Shown: piece after piece, positions 57,153 to 64,000 of the stretch
How the letters are laid out: each line of letters starts with the position of its first letter
Numbering within the stretch: the first letter of the stretch is position 1
NCBI GenBank assembly: GCA_004369045.1
Contig: ML213517.1
Coordinates: 6,757 to 70,756 of the forward strand
Length of the DNA: 64,000 bases
Source: Heliocybe sulcata
Taxonomy: Eukaryota > Basidiomycota > Agaricomycetes > Gloeophyllales > Gloeophyllaceae
Direction of reading: 5' to 3'
The notes under the pieces: generated by a model
The model's database searches: none
Told to the model about the DNA's origin: nothing
The model's input: only the letters and a program-made list of their open reading frames with translations
Translations under genes and position numbers: made by a program

Positions 57153-59877
57153 ATGAACAACCCACTCTACACCGGCATGCCGCCTGCTCCGACACTGCCC
57201 ACCACTCGCCGTCACCCCTTCTCGAACGCTGTCAACCACGCTCTTCCCCGCCCACCACCGCAAACGAAAGCGCAGCTCCCAGAGCAAGGCGACGACAAGG
57301 GCAAAGCAAAGGCGTCGGAGCCTCCGCTGCCGAGGCAGAATACGAAAGCGGTGCCGCCGTCGCCGCCCCAGGTAATCGTCGACAAGAGCCGGTCGACAAA
57401 GTATCAGAGGATAGGGCTACTGGGCGAGGTATGCATTTCCTCGCTCAAAAGTCGCTTCAACTAACATGGTGCCAGGGTGGATTTGCTCGAGTGTACGAGG
57501 TGGTTGATAATAAGCACCAGTCAAGACTGGCATGTAAAGTCGTTACCAAAGCCTCGCTCAAAACGAAGAAAGCCAAGACAAAAGTACGTTCTTGTACCTA
57601 TTCCTTCGAGATCCTCCACTTTGGCACCTGAACATGAAAAAGGGTGGAGACCGCAGGGCTTGCCACAGATACCTATCACATCGCCCATATCCCTGCTTTG
57701 AATGAACTGATTCTGACATGACACCTCCCAGCTCTATGCGGAGATCAAAATCCACCGAGCCCTTACCCACCCCAACGTCGTCCAATTTCTCGACTGCTTC
57801 GAAGACGACGATAACGTCTACATGACCATCGCCCTCTGCCCCAACGGCAGCCTCATGGACCTCCTCCGCCGGCGCCGCCGCTTCACCGAGCCCGAGGCCC
57901 GCGTCTTCATGGTACAGCTCCTCGGCGCGTGCCACTATATGCACACCCACCAGGTCATCCACCGCGATCTCAAGCTCGGCAATCTCCTGCTCGACGCGCA
58001 CATGAACGTCAAGGTCGGCGACTTTGGGCTCGCGGCGTTGATTGAGCACCCCGGGGAGAGGAAGAAGACAATCTGTGGGACGCCGAATTATATTGCGCCG
58101 GAGGTACTTTTCGATACGGCCAATGGGCATAGTTTTGAGGTCGATATCTGGTCCACCGGGGTCATCCTATATACCTTACTTATTGGCCAAGCTCCATTCC
58201 AAACAAAGGAGGTCCAGAGTATCTACAAGTAAGCCTCCCTCCTCAGACTCATACTCTATACTCACCTTTCCCTCAGCCGTATCCGCGACAACCAATACGA
58301 ATTCCCTGAGCACCGCGCATGCTCCTCTGCCGCCAAACAGCTCATCCAAGCCATCCTCACCCGGAACCCCTCCGAGCGCCCGACGATGCACGACATCCTC
58401 GACCACGACTGGTTCCAGCAGGGCACCGTCCCCGCGAGCCTCCCAGTGAGCATCCACGACGGCGTGCCGCGGTTCGACCACATCACGCGCACGATGTCGC
58501 AGGCGAACCTCGCGACGCTCCGGCGCGAGGCGCTGCTGGACGAGGACCAGGAGGAGGATGTTGCTTCCAGACCTACGGCTGGCGGAAAGGCGAGGAACAA
58601 TGCGACTGCGGAGATTCAGAGGCAGGAGCAGGAGTTCCAACAGGCCGTCCAGCCGGGCTCGCCGATCTCCGCGCTGCTCAAATCGGCAAGACAGCCGCTT
58701 GTGGTGGGGAACGCTGCGCGGGAGAGCCCGATGTTCAGGAGGCTGCAGGCGGTGGCGAAGGAGAAGAGGGCGAGTCCGTTGAAGCAGCGCGCAGACGTGG
58801 ATGTGGACGGGGAAAGGGATCTAGGGTTTGAGGAGATTAGGAGGACGGAGCTGGAGAGCCAGAAGGCGAGGATTGTCGCGCAGATGGCGGCTCCGCCGCA
58901 GACTAAGGAGACAGAGAACGCTGCCCCTGCGCCTCAACCAGCGCCGGGCATGGCGAAGGGGAAGCAGAAGGCGAAGAATGAGCAGCCGGGGGTGAAGATA
59001 AATGGGTACGATGCGGCGGCGGAGACGTTGACGGCTGCGCTGGATGCGCTGAAGCAGGGGAGGGTGTTGGCGCATCCGGATGAGGAGGATGTGATGCAGG
59101 AGGGGAGGGTGTTTATTGCGTCCTGGGTGGATTATTGCAATAAGTATGGGATGGGGTACGCCCTTACAGATGGCACCGTCGGCGTCTCCTTTAACGACAG
59201 CACATCGCTGGTTTTATCACCTGACAAGCAGTAAGTGCAGTCCGTCTTTGTATATTCGCGTCGAACGCTTATGCTCCTGTGCCCGTTTAGTCATTTTGAC
59301 TATGTGATGTCGAGACGGCAGGGGACAGTGTATGTGCGGAAGTACTACACTGTCAACGATTACCCCGAGGAGCTGAAGAGCAAGGTGTATCTGCTGAAGC
59401 ATTTTGAGGGGTATATCATGTCGCGCTTGTTTGGGGATTATGATTACGTGTTTGAGGACACGGAGCGGACGAAGGGGATGGACTTTTTGCAGAAATTCCT
59501 GAGGATGAAGGACGCTATCGTGTTCAAGTTGAGCAACGACTCTTTACAGGTTCGCGTCTCCGCGCCCCTCTCCTTACTCTCCCTCGCTAATTGCATGCCA
59601 CCCGCAGTTCAACTTCTACGACCATTCGAAGATGGTCCTCTCGTCGCACGGGCATGTGGTGACGCACATCGACAAGAACTACAAGCTGACGCGGTGGCGG
59701 CTGAGCGAGGTCATGGCGCTCGCGCTGCAACCGCGGCCCGCGGACGCGGACGAGGCGAAGTTCCAGCAGCGTCTTGTGAGCAAGGTCAAGTTCTGCAAGG
59801 AGGTGTTGTTGTCGATACGAAAGGTTAGCGAGCAGACGGAGGGAGGAGGGGAGGCAGAGCCAAGGCGGCAGGTGTAA
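57153..59877 (+). CDS. Polo-like kinase (Cdc5/Plo1)
   Basis: Starts [20 protein letters not shown], with six or more exons. Kinase domain: GLLGE then an intron and GGFARVYEV (Gly loop, split), [11 protein letters not shown] (Lys), [35 protein letters not shown] (activation loop with Thr) and [13 protein letters not shown] linker of about 200 residues follows. Two polo boxes come next: [20 protein letters not shown] through DSTSLVLSP to [19 protein letters not shown], and [17 protein letters not shown] with [11 protein letters not shown]. Polo kinase acts at centrosome-equivalent spindle poles, kinetochores and in mitotic exit. The N-terminal extension before the kinase (about 80 residues) is Pro-rich and basic. 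The stop is at 59875-59877. Confidence 0.95.
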
Positions 59878-60282
59878 GGGTTACGTGTGTGCTCTGGTTT
59901 GGACTGTGAAGGTTGTACATCATCAGAGGACATTAGCGTATACCCTGCATCTCGCATGGTCGTCGGTCAGAATTGTATCGGTAGTGTCACTTGTATATTG
60001 GTCGCCAAAGGGCAATATTTGAGCAGATAGGGAGCTCGAAATCGGGAGGCTTGTTTAGTTGGGCAAAATTCAGCCAGGCTCCGCCACAATATGCCACTCG
60101 CCCGTGAAATCGCGAGATAACTTCTCTCATCATGGGATTCACGTCTGTCAGCAACGGGAACTGACCATTATTAAACATTCGGGCTGGGAAGACTACCTTG
60201 GTCAGCCTAACAGGTCTCCCCGATTGCGTTTTTCTGGTCTCTTAGCACGTCATCCCGACTTCCCGTGGTATTACGAGGGCGG
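59878..60282. other. Intergenic region
   Basis: 3' side of the Polo gene and 5' side of the oxygenase gene. No gene is recognised. Confidence 0.5.
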
Positions 60283-60290
60283 TATATAAA
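60283..60290 (+). promoter_or_regulatory. Likely TATA box of the CmcJ/AsaB-like gene
   Basis: TATATAAA 46 bp before the ATG at 60336. The spacing allows a very short 5' leader. Confidence 0.6.
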
Positions 60291-60335
60291 GCTGAGTGTG
60301 AAGCCATCCGACGATAACCTTCCCAGCTTGCGAGA

Positions 60336-61269
60336 ATGTCCACTGCTGCTAAGCTCTACTACTCTGTCCCCCCTACGGATGGCTCCAAGCCATGGCAGAA
60401 TATCAACGCGGACCCTGACGGAGAACGACGGTCGAACCTCGGCATCTCCGAGCATGTTATGGATATCGAGAACGTCCGAGGCCGGGAACAGGAGTTCACA
60501 CTTGATAAGAACGGCTTTCAGTTCTATACGCGCCCCTCCAAGCACACGGACTTCACCGACGACGCAAAAATTCAGGAAGAGTACTACCCAGAGAGTATTG
60601 AGCTGATCCAGGAGCTCACTGGTGCAAGCCAAGTAGTGCTCTTCGACCACAGTGAGTATCCTGCTACAAACTATGGCAGTGTCCCTGTCCCTCGCTGACC
60701 TTGCTATCGCAGCAATCCGGCGTAGGAGACCAGACGAAACCGAAGACACTCCCGACAAGCGTCAACCCGTCCCCCGCGTACACGTTGACCAGACCACAGA
60801 CTCTGCGACACGACGCGTTCACCGACACCTTCCTCCTTCGGAAGCCCCGCTCCTCGTGCAGCGCCGCTTCCAGATCATCAACCTTTGGCGCCCCATCAAG
60901 CACGCCGCACTCGACTGGCCTTTGGCCTTCTGCGACTTCAACAGCGTGGACGCGAAGGACTTTGTACCGACCACTCTGGTTTACCCGGATTATAACGGCG
61001 AGACGATGAGCGTCAACTTCAACCCTAGCCATAAGTGGAAGTACTTGAGGGGTATGACGCCGGACGAGTTTGCACTGATCAAATGGTGAGTATTTACGAA
61101 TACAGCGCTCGACTCTGTGTGAGTTGACCTTCCGCTATTTAGCTTCGACTCCAAGGATGGTGTTGCAAAGTGCACGCCGCACACTGGTTTCGAGGATCCG
61201 ACGACGCCTCCCGACGCACCGCTCAGAGAATCTATCGAGCTCCGGGCGTTGGTCTTCTATGACAACTAG
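60336..61269 (+). CDS. CmcJ/AsaB/GA4-desaturase-like oxygenase
   Basis: Exons 60336-60651, 60713-61085 and 61143-61269 give 271 residues, usual for the family. Pattern in order: AKLYYSVPPTDGSKPWQNIN, NVRGREQEFTLDKNGFQFYT, YPESIELIQELTGASQVVLF with DHTIRRR, RFQIINLWRPIKHA, PLAFCDFNSVDAKDFVPTTL, WKYLRGMTPDEFALIK, CFDSKDGVAKCTPHTGFEDP and ESIELRALVFYDN. The family is related to gibberellin GA4 desaturase and cephem hydroxylase CmcJ and is often found in secondary-metabolite clusters. No synthase gene is visible nearby. The substrate is unknown. Confidence 0.9.
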
Positions 61270-62006
61270 AGGGTCATTTGATTGACACTTGGTGTGCCTA
61301 TGGACTTGTAATGCAGTCGGGACCGGAATATTGTGCCATATATAATATGTAGAGCATCTGTGTATTACTTATGACCCTCGTTTGCGATAATGTCGTTGAT
61401 TGCTCCTACCACGCCCGCTTGTTTAATTCTAATAATAATTTGTCTTGAGACATACATCGCTCGCCGGCGTTCGTGCGAGCCGCACCGAGATGGCCGGGCT
61501 ATAAGATTATTAGGTAGTGACACCGGGCCCCTTATTAGTTGTTCGTCGTCTACAGTTCGCCGCAGTGTCCTTCCAAGGACGAAAAATAGCACAACGAGGC
61601 TGGAACTTATCTGTATCACCTAGAACCAGGATGGTAAGGACGTTCGAGTAGGGACTCTGTAGGCACACTGCTATGCTATCCACCCGCTCTGGTGACGATT
61701 ATCTATCACCAGACATAACCGCACTCGCATACTTCGTGAGCGACGCCTGGCGCTAGCTAGACGGCGGCGGTGAAGGAGTTCCCGAGTACATCCATCTAGC
61801 CGGCACTCTTACCTCTGGCGTTCTGTGCTCAGTCAAGTGCTGCACCGTCACAATCCACCTATACCTCCTCGCCTGCATATAATTTATGAGAGGAACTATG
61901 CAGGCGCTTAAACGTTTTTATCGGGCGGCCCGGGCGTAATCCAGGTTTCCCAGCATCGACCGTCGCACTGAGGTCAATTCCACGTCAATTCCACGACATA
62001 TATGCT
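61270..62006. other. Intergenic region
   Basis: No gene recognised. AT-rich at 61320-61360 (GCCATATATAATATGTAG, probably the 3' UTR of the oxygenase gene). A CCACGTCAATT direct repeat lies at about 61974-61995, just before the GH127 start. Confidence 0.5.
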
Positions 62007-64000
62007 GTGACTACCACTGCAAACGACATCAATATGCCTCTGTCCTTATCAAATGGCCATGCGGTCTGTGTGTCTCTGCGCAACGTCCATATAACGTCTC
62101 GTTTTTGGATCGGACGTGCCTCGGCTGTCAGAGAGGGCGCACTAACAGCTATATATCAGCAATTGAAAGATACGGGTAGATGGGACAATCTGAAGCTGAA
62201 GTGGAAGGAGGGGGATCCACAAAAGCCGTAGGTATTTTGGTTGTGGTCCCGAGATCTGATTTTTGGAAAGTTGACGCGCACATTGGCGTAGACATCGATT
62301 CTGGTGAGCACACTCTTCTGATCTTAGTGGTCTCTGTGAGACTGACCTGGCAATCTCAGGGACTCTGATATTGCGAAGTGGCTGGAAGCAGCTTGCTACT
62401 CCCTCATAGACCATCCCGACCCAGCCCTTGCTCATCTTGTCGAGGAAGCGGTCGACCTCATCCGAGGTGCACAGCAGGAGGACGGTTATCTAAACTCGTA
62501 CTATACGGTAAACGACTCTATAGTTGCGTCTGCATAAACTGTGAATCATGGTTAAACCTGTATTGATAGGTCGTCGAGCCTGGAAAGCGATGGACAAATA
62601 TTGCGTAGGCGCCGACAACTCAGATGCACATTCAGACCTAACGGATAGCCCCGCAGGTGGTCTCACGAGATGTACTGTGCCGGGCATCTCCTGGAAGCTG
62701 CATTGGCGCACCACGAATACAGTCCGTCTGTCTCTTCGTGTTTGTCATGTACGGTATGGTGAGACCTACCGGCAGCGCATTCAACGCGACTTCTGGGCCC
62801 AATACTCAGCTACATTGAGCATATTAAGACAGTCTTCGGGCCTGATATGCAGCAGAAACACGGGTACGTGCTTGTATAGCCACTACACCGAGTCGTCCAT
62901 TCAGTCACCTACCTCATAGGTACCCGGGCCATCAATGCCTCGAGCTTGCCCTCATTCGTGCATATGAGACTACTCAAGATAGCTCACTTTTGTCCCTCGC
63001 TAGCTACTTTGTTGAGGAGCGAGGCCGGAAACAGCCGTACGACAAAAATTCTGAGACAGTAGAGCGACACTACTATGATGTCGAGGCAGACGCCAGAGGG
63101 GAAGATGCTTTCGTAGGCCCCATGAGGAGACGAGGGGACAGATTCGAGTACATGCAGGCAGACAAGCCTATTCAAGAAATGGCCAACGAAGGTATCCGAG
63201 GACACTCAGTCCGAGCCATGTGAGCAGTCTCAGCCTGATAATGTACTGCTATTGACTTCCAGGCTAGGTATTGGTTAACTGCTGTCGCCGGTGTGGCTCG
63301 ATTAACTGGTGACAGTGGTCTAGGTGATGCAGTCCGCAGGTTATGGGAGAACACGACAGAAAAGAGGATGTATGTGACCGTGAGTTGAACTACCTTCATT
63401 CAATATGAACCCATCTCACTCTTGCGCCAGGGCGGCCTCGGTGCGGTTGGTGAATGGGAAGGATTTGGCCCGGATTATTTCTTTCCTAATGAAACTGGTA
63501 AGAGTGGCCACATGTTATTTGACTACAGAGTTGACCTCGTCAAAAGGATACTTGGAGACCTGTGCTGCGGTCGGTCTTGTCTTCTTCGCCCATCAGATGC
63601 TGCTGCTCGACTCCTTCAAACCGATGTATGCGCCCACCACACTCTTTCCTCTATATACCTTCTGAATTACCGTCTGGCGCTGCAGATATGCTGAGGTAAT
63701 GGAGCGGGCCCTCTACAATGGTGTGCTGGTCGGAATGAGCCTCGATGGCAAGGGGTTTTTCTATGACAACCCTCTTGCCACTGTCGAGAAGGACATGCAG
63801 CGAAGCGAATGGTTCGAAGTCGCATGTTGCCCACCCAACGTAGGCATACCCCTATATCTCTCAGACGATCTCTTCATTGATTGCCCGTAAAGTTTTCACG
63901 GCTGCTGGGGTCGCTTGGCAAGTACATATATACCTTGACGTCCAGTGACACCATATACGTCCATCTGTACATTTCCTCTGTCATGGAGTTGAAGGTGTCC
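62007..64000 (+). CDS. Glycoside hydrolase family 127 (DUF1680), 3' end outside window
   Basis: Start [16 protein letters not shown] at 62007, or Met10 at 62034. Many small exons. [20 protein letters not shown] and [14 protein letters not shown] lead into KP, a 12-nt exon (62292-62303) and [16 protein letters not shown], giving KPHRFWDSD across the joins. Then [30 protein letters not shown] with [67 protein letters not shown] and [31 protein letters not shown] carries the two catalytic-region Cys. [20 protein letters not shown] follows and the frame is open at the window edge. GH127 enzymes are beta-L-arabinofuranosidases or related. The known GH127 nucleophile Cys and zinc Cys fit the CC of ACCPPN. 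Each splice junction checked keeps frame. Confidence 0.9.

Overview
The window is nuclear DNA of a filamentous basidiomycete, probably a wood-decay Agaricomycete of the Polyporales type (an inference from protein style and gene density). Nearly every gene is split by 48-90 nt GT-AG introns. The window holds fungal-only genes such as a Dam1-like DASH subunit and a MAPEG family, and there are no operons. Gene models below were built by hand from splice sites and conserved protein motifs. Where I give a protein length, the exon lengths sum in frame.

Left part (1-16.7 kb). A 3' fragment of a Crinkler-type kinase gene touches the left edge, followed by 4 kb without a recognisable gene. Next come an HMG-box transcription factor (+), a 23-exon DHTKD1-like 2-oxoacid dehydrogenase E1 (-), inositol oxygenase (+) and an aldo-keto reductase (-). 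The last two could form a myo-inositol to glucuronate to gulonate step pair. A gene-poor stretch with a possible F-box remnant follows.

Middle (16.7-36.5 kb). A 1388-residue disordered protein of unknown role (+) is followed by cohesin SMC1 (-) and a Crinkler-type gene (-) with header, nuclease-like and kinase parts. The 3' end of that gene is the inverted partner of the fragment at position 1. Just upstream of it lies a 382-bp, intron-containing copy of part of the 1388-residue gene. A MAPEG gene and about 4 kb of unassigned sequence follow.

Right-middle (36.5-51 kb). This part holds a two-finger C2H2 factor, a tandem duplication of a second MAPEG gene together with the tail of a Nudix gene, and a MYND gene with a decayed MYND paralog. 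It also holds a Dam1-like gene, an APH-type kinase and a large acidic protein with internal repeats.

Right end (51-64 kb). Condensin subunit Ycg1/CAP-G (-), Polo kinase (+), a CmcJ/AsaB-like oxygenase (+), and a GH127 (DUF1680) glycosidase that runs off the right edge. SMC1, Dam1, Ycg1 and Polo place four chromosome-segregation genes within about 38 kb.

The most unusual signals are a 6-nt microexon in the dehydrogenase gene, a 12-nt microexon in the GH127 gene, at least four GC-AG introns, the Crinkler-type inverted pair, and the very young DNA-level gene-fragment copy beside it. I saw no CRISPR array, rRNA, convincing tRNA gene or recognisable intact transposon.
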